The translations under genes and the position numbers were made by a program. Source: Procambarus clarkii (lineage: Eukaryota > Arthropoda > Malacostraca > Decapoda > Cambaridae). From it: a stretch of 64,000 bases of DNA. Where the stretch lies: assembly GCF_040958095.1 (NCBI RefSeq), contig NC_091198.1, positions 31,807,830-31,871,829 of the forward strand, written 5' to 3'. A model generated the notes under the pieces. The model was not told the DNA's origin, did not search any database, and was given only the letters and a program-made list of their open reading frames with translations. Every line of letters starts with the position of its first letter. The stretch's first letter is position 1. Below are positions 33,901-44,504 of the stretch, piece after piece.

Positions 33901-34590
33901 TAGACACCACCTAGCAGATTTGGAATATTTCTGGATATTATCTAAATGCATCCCCTGAGCTAGAGATATATAAGCTGCTAAACATTGGATCAAACAAGCA
34001 TTTTGTTCGTCTTTAGGGTTGAAAATGAGCGTTTTGCCACGTAATTTATCTGGATAAGGCACGTATTCTCCTAGACGGATGGGATGCTGAACAGCTATGG
34101 AATTGATATAAAAACCAGAAATGCTCTGTATACCTACACTCGAACCTTCTGTCTCGGCAAAGAACTCTTCTAACTTATTATCCAGTTCAGCAATCCATTG
34201 ATCTATGACCACACTAGCCTTATGCCTAGATACAGTGCGTTGCTCAGCCCTAATAGGCAACTCTCCCTCAAAATCAGGTTCATTTACTTGATTAAGCCAT
34301 TGTAAATTAAAAGAAAAATCTTGGTAAATTAATAGGGCAGGAGGAAAATTGGGGTGAACGGCATCAAACAAGGATTCTATTTTCTGAATAAAATAATCGC
34401 GATATATAGTTAAATAATGGGCAGGATCTCCTTGGGCATGATCTGGGATGCTATATGAATGGCGTATGTATCCCCCATTGAAATTATTGATCACTTCAAT
34501 CACTTCGGGTTGAGGAGGAAGCAAAACATCTACCTGCTGCTGTTCCTGAGGTGGTGGTGGAGAATTGGCAATAGGCTGGCTGACTTCCAT
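30910..34590 (-). CDS. Protein-primed family B DNA polymerase of the Polinton
   Basis: An intact 1,226-codon frame, normal for Polinton polymerases. The exonuclease motifs are Exo I 'YYDFECLLD' (374-382), Exo II 'HNAAYDLGV' (511-519) and Exo III around 654-670. A Cys/His cluster (C461, C464, H475-H480, C492, C495) lies between them. The polymerase motifs are A 'LYLDFNGLYATCM' (756-768), B 'KLVSNAIYGKS' (926-936) and C 'LYTDTDSYL' (1024-1032). These are all the catalytic residues needed for 3'-5' proofreading and synthesis. The start at 34590 is the first ATG after a Glu/Asp-rich open stretch that reaches a possible splice acceptor disrupted by a SINE at 34647, so an upstream exon may exist. 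It is the only undamaged large gene of the element. Confidence 0.92.
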   Translation of the reverse strand: MEVSQPIANSPPPPQEQQQVDVLLPPQPEVIEVINNFNGGYIRHSYSIPDHAQGDPAHYLTIYRDYFIQKIESLFDAVHPNFPPALLIYQDFSFNLQWLNQVNEPDFEGELPIRAEQRTVSRHKASVVIDQWIAELDNKLEEFFAETEGSSVGIQSISGFYINSIAVQHPIRLGEYVPYPDKLRGKTLIFNPKDEQNACLIQCLAAYISLAQGMHLDNIQKYSKSARWCLRFVRWNADIEIPIMYDNINKIESMNKLSVFIYVLTREDNWYYISLARKGREHSAPKVPLLMLEDQHLVLIKDFNQYVRNMRNHSSKIPNNHIFCYSCLIHLSPDAMQDHEESCAVKQTLKFYPEGHKIKFKNYGRAYGPSHTAYYDFECLLDPSNPQGVIEKRHKDVAYAFIIINRELEVVDKLTYMGDDPVNHFIDTLEKAWKRIKSSMPKYKISMTREHWQTYRRQTTCEMCYRPFKSAKDKHRHHDHAIEFNNYLAAYCRRCNMLCRNSYKYLYTFSHNAAYDLGVILNELSNLPNRKIDIASKDGFKFMKVDIGKLRFMDSLTLLNGGLEKLAKEHIREGKPTTYTSVMLDDIHVAAHHLLKTGKQVFCYDYITSLEKLNEPALSPPEAFYNSLKHEAISENNYTQAKEVFRLAECKTIGDYLKVYLKVDTGLLCDVFTVWRKTMLELYKLDFTHYVSLSSFAWDAFLFKSQVVLDSISDPHLYDVLRRNLRGGFTSVVRQHTSVQNEHTGADPSSTDKYILYLDFNGLYATCMTELLPQGGIRKLYAAECDDWFQQGLENIACDGDKGYWVMCDTKHLAPEVARYTDDLPLTLSHANISTDLLSDYSKHILNTVDRKLPKKNNNLIASHLPKKDYLVSLDLLQMLMKLGLEVAKVNAVYEFRQSKYLKEFVETNARERTNTPCAFKGKAFKLVSNAIYGKSVTNVSKYCDQHYLVTSRDKFQKLTRNPFFKRCILLSEDRVICTVKKTSLKVNTPTYLGFQILQIAKRILYDFWYNTVKVHYGDKARLLYTDTDSYLIELTCLNAFEELNKLPLSQHIDFRNFPPENPYFDDSRKGQLGLLKSEVGAKIIKELIAWKPKMYSILTQDQVQICRKGILTYQSKLTHAAFQSALELNIGQRFQSRSIRNVKGRMCTCLTTKRGLSAFDDKRYVLSPTQSLAYGHPDIPRAEIHEEENEKDDDVPAPPARRRFRPIFNMWGKRDALVNKTYPHN

Positions 34591-34646
34591 ATCTGAATCT
34601 GCTTCCCAAACCAGATGCAGGGAATCGTCATCATCACCCTCTAGAA

Positions 34647-34885
34647 GGCTATCTTGAGATGATTTCGGGGCTTTAGTGTCCTCGCGGCCCGGTCCTCGAC
34701 CAGGCCTCCACCCCCTGGAAGCAGCCCGTGACAGCTGACTAACACCCAGGTACCTATTTTACTGCTAGGTAACAAGGGCAAAGGGTGAAAGAAACTCTGC
34801 CCATTGTTTCTCGCCGGCGCCTGGGATCGAACCCAGGACCACAGGATCACAAGTCCAGTGTGCTGTCCGCTCGGCCGACCGGCTC
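34647..34885 (-). mobile_element. tRNA-derived SINE
   Basis: The minus strand has a tRNA-like head with A box 'cggccgagcggac' and B box 'gggttcgatcccag', followed by a body ending 'catctcaagatag'. CTAGAA flanks both sides (34641-34646, 34886-34891), consistent with a target duplication. It sits just upstream of the polymerase ORF. Confidence 0.85.
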
Positions 34886-35099
34886 CTAGAATAAAAAGAA
34901 TTGTGATTTTAATAAATAATATAAATTAAATATTGGAATGTTTATAAAATATATAATGCAAGGTTATGAGAATAATCATTGTGGATGATACATGCGATTT
35001 GGACTGTTCCTGCTACTATCTTCTAATGGCGGTGCTAGGCTCTCCCCCTCCTCCTCCGCAAGGATATTCCTCCACTATCTACCCAACTGGCGATCCTAA

Positions 35100-37072
<1,973 letters not shown>

Positions 37073-37084
37073 GTATACGCATAT

Positions 37085-38812
37085 CACCTAGTTGTCAGGA
37101 GAGGTGACAAGTCGCCAATATATGTCATTCTTAAAAAAGACGAATATCTGGCGAAAAGGAACATCATACTCTCTGACCAAACTAAGTTCCAAAGGGTAAC
37201 GAAGGACACAACAGCCGAATTAAAAGCAAAGGTCAACAAACTGATCGAAACTGTGAACGCCAAGAAATCCGGACTCCACCTGCCAAAGATCATTGGGGAA
37301 TATAAACCTGGATATGCGTATGGAAATGTCAAGACGCACAAGCCTGGAAACCCACTTCGGCCAATCATTAGCCAGATACCCACACCCACGTACAGACTGG
37401 CGAAGCGACTCAACGGCCTGCTGACTCCTTATGTTCCTTGCGCCTTCAGCCTGAAGTCTCCAAAGGAATTTGTTGACTTACTGCGGGGCACACGGGCCAC
37501 AGGGATAAGAGCCTCGTTGGACGTAGAATCGCTGTTTACCAACGTACCTGTGGACGAGACAATCGGAATGATAGCCGACAGAGTGTATCGTGATCCAGCC
37601 TGTACTCCTCTTGACATGCCAGAAAATATTCTGAGGAAACTACTCCAAGCTTGTACTAAAGAGGCACCCTTCTTGAGCCCGGATGGGCACATGTATAAGC
37701 AAGTAGATGGGGTCGCCATGGGTTCTCCCCTAGGTGTCCTGTTTGCAAACTTCTACATGGGTACCATCGAGCAAAAAGTCTTAGTCGACATGAACTTGAA
37801 ACCGGCCATATACTGCAGGTATGTTGACGACATTTTTACACAGGTACCTGATGTCAGACATCTGCAGGAGCTGAAGGAGGCATTTGAGCAGAGTTCCGTG
37901 CTGCGTTTCACTTACGAGATGGAAAAGTATGGGAAGCTGCCCTTTCTAGATGTAACAGTCATGGAAAAGGGCGGAGGTTTCCACACTGCAGTCTACACTA
38001 AGGAAACAAACATAGGAATGTGCCTAAATGCCAACAGCGACTGCCCTGACAGGTACAAGAGGAGTGTTGTTAACGCATATGTCGACCGTGCTCTCAGCCA
38101 CAGCTCAGAATGGAAGCAAGTCGACGAAGAACTCTGTAGGGTAAGGCAGGTCCTAGTCAATAACGGCTTCTCCAATGGTTTCATCGAAGACATCATAAGA
38201 AGGAAAGTGAAAAGCCATGCAACCTCTGAAGAGACAACTAACACAACACCTATACCCCCTATTAGACTATTTTACAGGAACTTCTTTTCCACAGCTCATA
38301 AAACGGAGGAAAGGGTCCTGAAAGATATTGTTAATAGAAACGTTATCCCTACAGACAAAAATCAGAGGATACAACTGACGATTTACTATAAAACCAGAAA
38401 AACGGCCAGCCTACTCATGAGAAACTCTCCAGACACAAAACAGAACGCTTTAAAAGAGACTAACGTCGTCTATGCCTTCAAATGCCCACTTGGGGACTGT
38501 AAGCTCCAAAAAACCCAGTATATAGGCAAGACAACAACATCTCTTTCTAAGCATTTAACGATGCATAAGCAACAGGGCTCCATTAAGGAACATATAATCT
38601 CTTCCCACAACCAAACCATCGCCAGAGAAATCCTAGTAAACAACACAGAAATCATCGATAGATACAGCGATAGCAGGCGGCTTGACGTTTGCGAGGCACT
38701 ACACATCAAGAAGTCAACACCAGCAATCAACAGCCAATTATTGCACAACTATATTCTACCCACCTCAAGACTCCGCTCCAATATAGAAGCATCAAGAAAT
38801 ATGGACCAATAG
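37085..38812 (+). CDS. Penelope-like RT with GIY-YIG endonuclease, copy 2
   Basis: The frame is open from about 37085, at the head-to-head junction, to TAG 38810-38812. It extends copy 1 by about 70 residues at the N-terminus ('IYVILKKDEYLAKRNI', 'KFQRVTKDT'), typical of Penelope-like elements before the RT core. The catalytic RT Asp residues (DVESLF, YVDD) and the GIY-YIG motif 'YIGKTTTSL' are intact. Changes relative to copy 1 include EMEKY for EMEKD, DRALS for DSALS, and SKHLT for SRRLT. No ATG at the true start is visible because the element is cut at the junction. Confidence 0.9.
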   Translation, partial: HLVVRRGDKSPIYVILKKDEYLAKRNIILSDQTKFQRVTKDTTAELKAKVNKLIETVNAKKSGLHLPKIIGEYKPGYAYGNVKTHKPGNPLRPIISQIPTPTYRLAKRLNGLLTPYVPCAFSLKSPKEFVDLLRGTRATGIRASLDVESLFTNVPVDETIGMIADRVYRDPACTPLDMPENILRKLLQACTKEAPFLSPDGHMYKQVDGVAMGSPLGVLFANFYMGTIEQKVLVDMNLKPAIYCRYVDDIFTQVPDVRHLQELKEAFEQSSVLRFTYEMEKYGKLPFLDVTVMEKGGGFHTAVYTKETNIGMCLNANSDCPDRYKRSVVNAYVDRALSHSSEWKQVDEELCRVRQVLVNNGFSNGFIEDIIRRKVKSHATSEETTNTTPIPPIRLFYRNFFSTAHKTEERVLKDIVNRNVIPTDKNQRIQLTIYYKTRKTASLLMRNSPDTKQNALKETNVVYAFKCPLGDCKLQKTQYIGKTTTSLSKHLTMHKQQGSIKEHIISSHNQTIAREILVNNTEIIDRYSDSRRLDVCEALHIKKSTPAINSQLLHNYILPTSRLRSNIEASRNMDQ

Positions 38813-39004
38813 GCTTTCTACAAACACTTCTATTCAATACCCATTGTTTGTGTTCTGTCTTGTGTTGATACTTTTAATACCCTATTAATATCCCCTCTTG
38901 TTCTGTCTTGTGTTAATGCCACATCACCCCTCCCACCTCACTCAAATGTAGATATAAAATCGGAGATATGTAAGTTCTAATCAGTTGTGTATTTGTGAAC
39001 TAAA

Positions 39005-39055
39005 GTCTTTGAAAATGTAATAAGTTTTACGAAACGCGCCCGTGTCGCGTCAGAC
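39005..39055 (+). ncRNA. Degenerate hammerhead-like fold in Penelope 3' region, copy 2
   Basis: Stem I GTCT (39005-39008) with AGAC (39052-39055); core strand TTGAAAAT (consensus CUGANGA); stem II GTAA/TTAC (39017-39020, 39027-39030); GAAA (39031-39034); stem III CGCG/CGCG (39035-39038, 39046-39049); TC before stem I. The topology fits a type I hammerhead; the core suggests weak or lost activity. Confidence 0.45.
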
Positions 39056-39216
39056 TAGAAATAAAAATGAATTTTGGAGAATTGATTTTTGATTTACCTC
39101 CAACAGTGAAGCGTAATGTACGAAAGATTGAGAAAATTTGTGTTAGAATTATTAATCTTACTTTTTCGGTCATATTTAATGATATATGTCTACAGGAAAG
39201 ACTGCTACCAAAATAT

Positions 39217-39217
39217 A

Positions 39218-39305
<88 letters not shown>

Positions 39306-39307
39306 TA

Positions 39308-39398
<91 letters not shown>
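39217..39398. repeat. (TA)n microsatellite
   Basis: About 180 bp of TA with short TTATA interruptions, to the right of the Penelope pair. Confidence 0.95.
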
Positions 39399-39402
<4 letters not shown>

Positions 39403-39464
39403 ACAATGATCACAAAAACACTGATCCAAGTATGCAGAATAACCACATATGAAAAATAGAAAAT

Positions 39465-39502
39465 GCTTAACGCGTTTTCGGCTAATTCGCCTTCATCAGA
39501 GC
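39465..39502 (-). ncRNA. Hammerhead ribozyme motif, Penelope type, left arm
   Basis: The minus strand reads GCT, CTGATGA, A, GGC-GAATTA-GCC, GAAA, AC-GC-GT, TA, AGC. The conserved cores CUGAUGA and GAAA are exact; stem I is GCT/AGC, stem II GGC/GCC, stem III very short, with cleavage expected after UUA. Short stem III hammerheads are known from Penelope-like elements. One extra A precedes stem II. Confidence 0.75.
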
Positions 39503-39529
39503 AAAGTAGAATGTGTTTATTCTACTTTG

Positions 39530-39567
39530 ATTCTGATGAAGGCGAATTAGCCGAAAACGCGTTAAGC
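39530..39567 (+). ncRNA. Hammerhead ribozyme motif, right arm
   Basis: The same cores as the left arm (CTGATGA at 39533-39539, GAAA at 39553-39556), but stem I is weakened: ATT opposite AGC. Confidence 0.65.
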
Positions 39568-39618
39568 ATTTTCTATTTTTCATATGTGGTTATTCTGCAT
39601 ATATATATATATATATAT

Positions 39619-40977
39619 GCGAACAAGCCTGAATGGTCCCCAGGACAATATGCAACTGAAAACTCACACCCCAGAAGTGACTCAAACCCATACTCCCAGG
39701 AGCAACGCAACTGGTATGTACAAGACGCCTTAATCCACTTGACCATCACGACCGGACAAAATGAGGTGATAGCCGAGGCTATTTGAACCACCCCACCGCC
39801 GGCACTCGGATAGTAATCTTGGGCATAGCATTTTACCAAATCACCTCATTCTTTGGGGCACACGTGAGGAACACAAATGCGAACAAGCCTGAATGGTCCC
39901 CAGGACAATATGCAACTGAAAACTCACACCCCAGAAGTGACTCGAACCCATACTCCCAGGAGCAACGCAACTGGTATGTACAAGACGCCTTAATCCACTT
40001 GACCATCACGACCGGACAAAATGAGGTGATAGCCGAGGCTATTTGAACCACCCCACCGCCGGCACTCGGATAGTAATCTTGGGCATAGCATTTTACCAAA
40101 TCACCTCATTCTTTGGGGCCCACGTGAGGAACACAAATGCGAACAAGCCTGAATGGTCCCCAGGACAATATGCAACTGAAAACTCACACCCCAGAAGTGA
40201 CTCGAACCCATACTCCCAGGAGCAACGCAACTGGTATGTACAAGACGCCTTAATCCACTTGACCATCACGACCGGACAAAATGAGGTGATAGCCGAGGCT
40301 ATTTGAACCACCCCACCGCCGGCACTCGGATAGTAATCTTGGGCATAGCATTTTACCAAATCACCTCATTCTTTGGGGCACACGTGAGGAACACAAATGC
40401 GAACAAGCCTGAATGGGAGTATGGGTTCGAGTCACTTCTGGGGTGTGAGTTTTCAGTTGCATATTGTCCTGGGGACCATTCAGGCTTGTTCGCATTTGTG
40501 TTCCTCACGTGTGCGCCAAAGAATGAGGTGATTTGGTAAAATGCTATGCCCAAGATTACTATCCGAGTGCCGGCGGTGGGGTGGTTCAAATAGCCTCGGC
40601 TATCACCTCATTTTGTCCGGTCGTGATGGTCAAGTGGATTAAGGCGTCTTGTACATACCAGTTGCGTTGCTCCTGGGAGTATGGGTTCGAGTCACTTCTG
40701 GGGTGTGAGTTTTCAGTTGCATATTGTCCTGGGGACCATTCAGGCTTGTTCGCATTTGTGTTCCTCACATGTGCCCCAAAGAATGAGGTGATTTGGTAAA
40801 ATGCTATGCCCAAGATTACTATCCGAGTGCCGGCGGTGGGGTGGTTCAAATAGCCTCGGCTATCACCTCATTTTGTCCGGTCGTGATGGTCAAGTGGATT
40901 AAGGCGTCTTGTACATACCAGTTGCGTTGCTCCTGGGAGTATGGGTTCGAGTCACTTCTGGGGTGTGAGTTTTCAGT
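39619..40977. repeat. 260-bp tRNA-like tandem array with central inversion
   Basis: Three forward units (39619, 39879, 40139) plus a short fourth start at 40399, then inverted units from 40417 (next at 40677 and 40937). The period is exactly 260 bp and units are nearly identical. In the inverted units the plus strand has an A-box-like 'tggtcaagtggattaagg' and a B-box-like 'gggttcgagtc', as in tRNA-derived SINEs. TA tracts border both ends. The repeated 87-88-codon frames on both strands are a by-product. Confidence 0.9.
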
Positions 40978-41085
40978 TATATATATATATATATAATATA
41001 TATTTACACCTTTAAAATAGAAAATGCTAATGTCAATATCGCAACTGTCAAATAATGGGGAAGTAGCAGAAAATAAGAGACTCAC

Positions 41086-41199
41086 TTTTTAAATTGTGCA
41101 CGTTGAGGTGGAGAAGCTTCTAGATCCTCAGTACCTGAACTGGTTGAAGACTCAGTGTCCTCCAAATACAGACAAAATAACATGATTCCGGAATATATC
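41086..41199 (-). other. Candidate second exon of the Cys-rich gene
   Basis: Bounded by a strong 3' splice site (TTTTTATCTGCAG ending at 41200) and a 5' site (AAG-GTGAG type at 41085). One frame is open throughout ('YLEDTESSTSSGTEDLEASP'), but it is not the phase left by exon 1. Joined in phase, it stops after about 24 codons. Confidence 0.35.
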
Positions 41200-41299
41200 C
41201 TGCAGATAAAAACAAAAATAAATTTTGATAGAAACTTCTATATGGTGCATGTGAATAAAACAATCACTGATATCGCTAGCAAGTACATTTCGCAGGTAA

Positions 41300-41314
41300 T
41301 AATAATAATAATAA

Positions 41315-41369
<55 letters not shown>
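41300..41369. repeat. (AAT)n microsatellite
   Basis: About 70 bp of AAT/ATT, inside the presumed intron next to the Cys-rich exon. Confidence 0.95.
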
Positions 41370-41373
<4 letters not shown>

Positions 41374-41374
41374 C

Positions 41375-41573
41375 GGTTGGCACAAAACACTTTGGAGCAG
41401 GCGGCGCAGATTTTGTCATACTGCCCGAGAGGTATATCTTCACACTGGGGACAGGTTATAACACACTCACGACGCGAGTTCGCCGTATATGAAATTTGAC
41501 ACACTTCACACTTAATCTTACACAGATGCAATTTCCCTTGCTTTGGGTTATTGCGGAAAGGACAAGTTTCCAT
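41375..41573 (-). CDS. Cys-rich protein exon near the Polinton right end
   Basis: Starts at ATG 41573 and runs 66 codons to a splice donor C/GTAAGT at 41374. It has ten cysteines, spaced as CX13CX3CX2C, then CX3CX2C and CX2CX4C, consistent with one or two zinc-binding modules. The tail is hydrophilic. The reading beyond the donor is poly-Tyr from an (AAT)n repeat, so it is intron. It is the first gene inside the right inverted repeat and reads in the same direction as the other element genes. I do not recognise the family. A transcription or DNA-binding role is only a guess. Confidence 0.5.
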
Positions 41574-41835
41574 GATTGCGTATCGCTGTTGAATAATGCA
41601 GAGGTTTGGTGAAATGTCCAGGAGCGATGCTGGCTTTCTTGTGCTAGCTATGAGGGCTGGAGTTGTACTGACCCATTGACTGGCGATTTGCTGTCAGGTC
41701 AGCTTACCTGTCATGCTGCCAGACGTACGATTCTGCTCAAATTGTGGTACGATATTTGGGTTGCTATTATAGTTTTGAACTTATCACTGAATAATGATTA
41801 CAGTTGTGAATGGCTAAAAATGTAAATTCTTAAAC

Positions 41836-43527
41836 CTCTGATTAGGTTAGGTGGGGGGATGGTTAGTCTAGCCATTTTTGAATAATACCATCTTATACGG
41901 AACATATGCTGCATGTTAAGACCGCATTGGCCATCTGGTGACGTCATACATAGTTGACCAGTCAGGTGCTGTGATACCTTAACACTTATATGCTAATGAC
42001 CAGCAATACATTATCCCTATACTGAGGTCGCTTTTCGTGATGTCACTAAACAACATCAACTGGTCTGTAGAATGTATTTGTTTGTTATATAATAAGTTAC
42101 GTTAGAATGGTTTGATAGAGTTTATGAAATGAATAACAGAAAATAGGAGCAATGAGCGAGAATACGAGCAAAGGTAACTGAATATCGTCTCTGGTGAAGC
42201 ACAGAGTACAGGTAAGGTATTGGGAGTGATTAAGAGTTCGCACTTATGTGTGAACCTCCTATGGTTCACATTTAGCACGTTGGCGCCTCGCACCGCATTA
42301 GGGATGATGACGTCGGAAAAGAAGGTAACTGCAGAAAGCCTTATTTCAAAACATGAGAGGCTTGCTTTTACTCACTGTAGTCCATATATATGTACACTGA
42401 ATGTGTATTTTGATTTGTTATATGATACAGTAAGGTGTGGGAGGCATGTTTTGAGCGAATGTGAGACGTGCATATATATTTATGCACGTGCATATATATA
42501 TTCATGTGTTTATGCAGCAATATTGGATTACTACTGAAATTGCATTGAAGTCACCACGCTTGGCAGGGGACTGTTTTCATACAAATGGATGATAGTGGGT
42601 TTTCATTTTTATTTGCCCTATGCTCAATAAGAAATCCTTGAAGACAGATTGACAAAGCTTAAATTGCATTATCTACAAAGGCGAAGAAGAAATAGGGGAA
42701 ACATGGCAAAAGGTATATTAATGGGCTATTAATACTATAAACACGAAACAATGGGCATAAATTGGAAATAAGTTTTAGATTTAGGAAAATGACCTGGGTA
42801 AATACTGGTTCTGTAACAGGGTTGAACTTATTTCTTATGTTAAAATGATCTTAGACAATGGGAAACAGTATGGTAATACCTTATTGTGAAAAACGAGCTT
42901 ATAATGGTTAACGCCATTGCACATTAGGCTTGACAGAAGGCAGCATTTGAACCCCCTTTGCTATAAATATTGAAAATGGGAATAAATACACTATAACAGA
43001 AAACGGACTTATACAGGGAAGATGAAGACAGGGGTGACTTCATTGACCATTAGCAATGTCTGTGCAGGGTCACCGGGGTAACAGAATTTGGGTGCACCAG
43101 GAGCCGGCCTTTTAATCCTCAGGTAAGTTGAAGACTAGCTAGCTGATGACTATTAGCGATGCCTGTGCATGGGTCACCGGGGTAACGAAATTTGAGTGCG
43201 CCAGGAGCCGGCCTTTTAATCCCCTTGAGCGAAATGGCAGGGACTAGGAAGCTACCATTTAATCCACATTTTTGGAAAATAATATATGATTCAAAGGTGA
43301 AATTGATATATGTTATGAAAATATGAAAAGACCCCATGGGCTATTGTTCTTGCATTGAAAACAAATTGAAAAGCACCCTATGCTATGCCCGTCCAGCAGC
43401 AAAAAAAAAATAGAGAATACCCCGTATGCTATGACCGTGCATGCAGAAATACGGATATCCCCTCTGCGCCTATGCCCGTCCATCAAAAAAATCAAAATGG
43501 ACGGGCATAGGGGCCTTTTCCTCTACT
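41836..43527. repeat. Polinton right terminal inverted repeat
   Basis: The inverse of 22253-23953, ending ...TTTTCCTCTACT before the target duplication. Some divergence from the left copy (substitutions and small indels) shows the two have been separate for some time. Confidence 0.9.
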
Positions 43528-43533
43528 GTTGTA

Positions 43534-44504
43534 GTGTACTCTAGAACTTTTGATGAACACCTCCATGATTTGACAGACCTTGTCTCTGTTGAACAAGGCC
43601 GGGTTCAAGTTGAACGCTCAAAAGTGTACCCTGGCGGCTCAGAAATTCAAGTTTCTGGGTTTTCAGGTAAGCACAGATGGAATACGCCCTGATCCGGACT
43701 CTTGTCGCGCTATTGCTGAAATGCCAACACCAAAGACAGCAAGGGACGTGAGAAAATTTCTGGGTGCAGCTGGGTATTTCCGTCGACACAGAAGATTTTG
43801 CGAGAACGTCAGCTTCACTGACGAATCTCACTAAGAAAAACGTTTAGTTTGTATGGACCCGAGAGCATGATGAAGCCTTTGAGAAGTTAAAATCACAATT
43901 GAGTACTACTCCAGTTTTGGCAATTCCTAACTTTGAGAAAGATTGGGAAGTCCACACTGACGCTAGCGGTATTGCCATAGGTGGCTGTTTAATTCAGCGT
44001 GACTCGGAGAACAATCCGTACCCGGTAGCTTATTTTAGTAGGAAAGTGAAAGGACCGGAAGTAAGGTACTCAGCTACTGACAAGGAAGCTTCAGCTGTAG
44101 GAGAGAGTGTAAGGTATTTTGAGCCTTATTTGTTTCAGCGTCACTTCATAATTTATACTGATCATCGAGCATTGACCCACATTTTTAAGAAAAAGACACG
44201 TTGCCCGAGAATGACAAGGTGGGGTCACGAACTGTCAGCACACTCGTTTCAGATACTGTATAAGCCTGGTTCATCTCATGTTGTTCCTGATGCGTTAAGT
44301 AGGAACATTGCTACCATCAATATGAATGTAAACATTGAAACGATTGCGAGCGATAAAATGAGAGAACTTCAGATGAAGGAACAGCGATGGAGGGAAATTA
44401 TTGAACATCTGGAAGGTGGGAAATATCCTTCGAGAAAACAAAGTACCTCTTTAATGGAGCCTGAGCTCCAGATTTCCCCCAAAAATGCATTAAATAAAAA
44501 CTAG
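43534..44504 (+). pseudogene. Mag-like gypsy pol: RT after YLDD, RNase H
   Basis: The RT frame continues exactly after the Polinton with 'VYSRTFDEHLHDLTDL'. A frameshift follows, then the thumb 'FKLNAQKCTLAAQKFKFLGF' and 'DVRKFLGAAGYFRR', another shift and stops near 43830. RNase H (43899-44504) has Asp in 'WEVHTDASGIAIGG', Glu in 'YSATDKEASAVGE', Asp in 'IIYTDHRALTHIF', and 'SHVVPDALSRN'. It ends with a frameshift into the integrase. Confidence 0.85.

Larger units (their letters stand above)
37085..39181 (+). mobile_element. Penelope-like element, copy 2 (plus)
   Basis: Head-to-head with copy 1; the two share inverted arms of about 1.87 kb around about 230 bp of sequence unique to copy 2. 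It ends at 'cggtcatatttaat' before TA-rich DNA. Confidence 0.9.
39431..39601. repeat. Near-perfect 82-bp palindrome with 6-nt loop
   Basis: Arms 39431-39512 and 39519-39601 are inverse copies, differing at a small change (left 'agagc', right 'agaatc'). The loop is GTGTTT. Each arm holds a hammerhead motif. Confidence 0.95.

Noticed and set aside
39205..39446. Long Tyr-Ile ORFs on both strands
   Set aside because: Pure translation of the (TA)n microsatellite.
39783..40849. Repeated 87-88-codon ORFs on both strands
   Set aside because: They exist only because the 260-bp unit is open in those frames; the unit is a tRNA-like repeat.
41238..41370. Poly-Tyr extension of the Cys-rich ORF
   Set aside because: Translation of (AAT)n past a clear splice donor.
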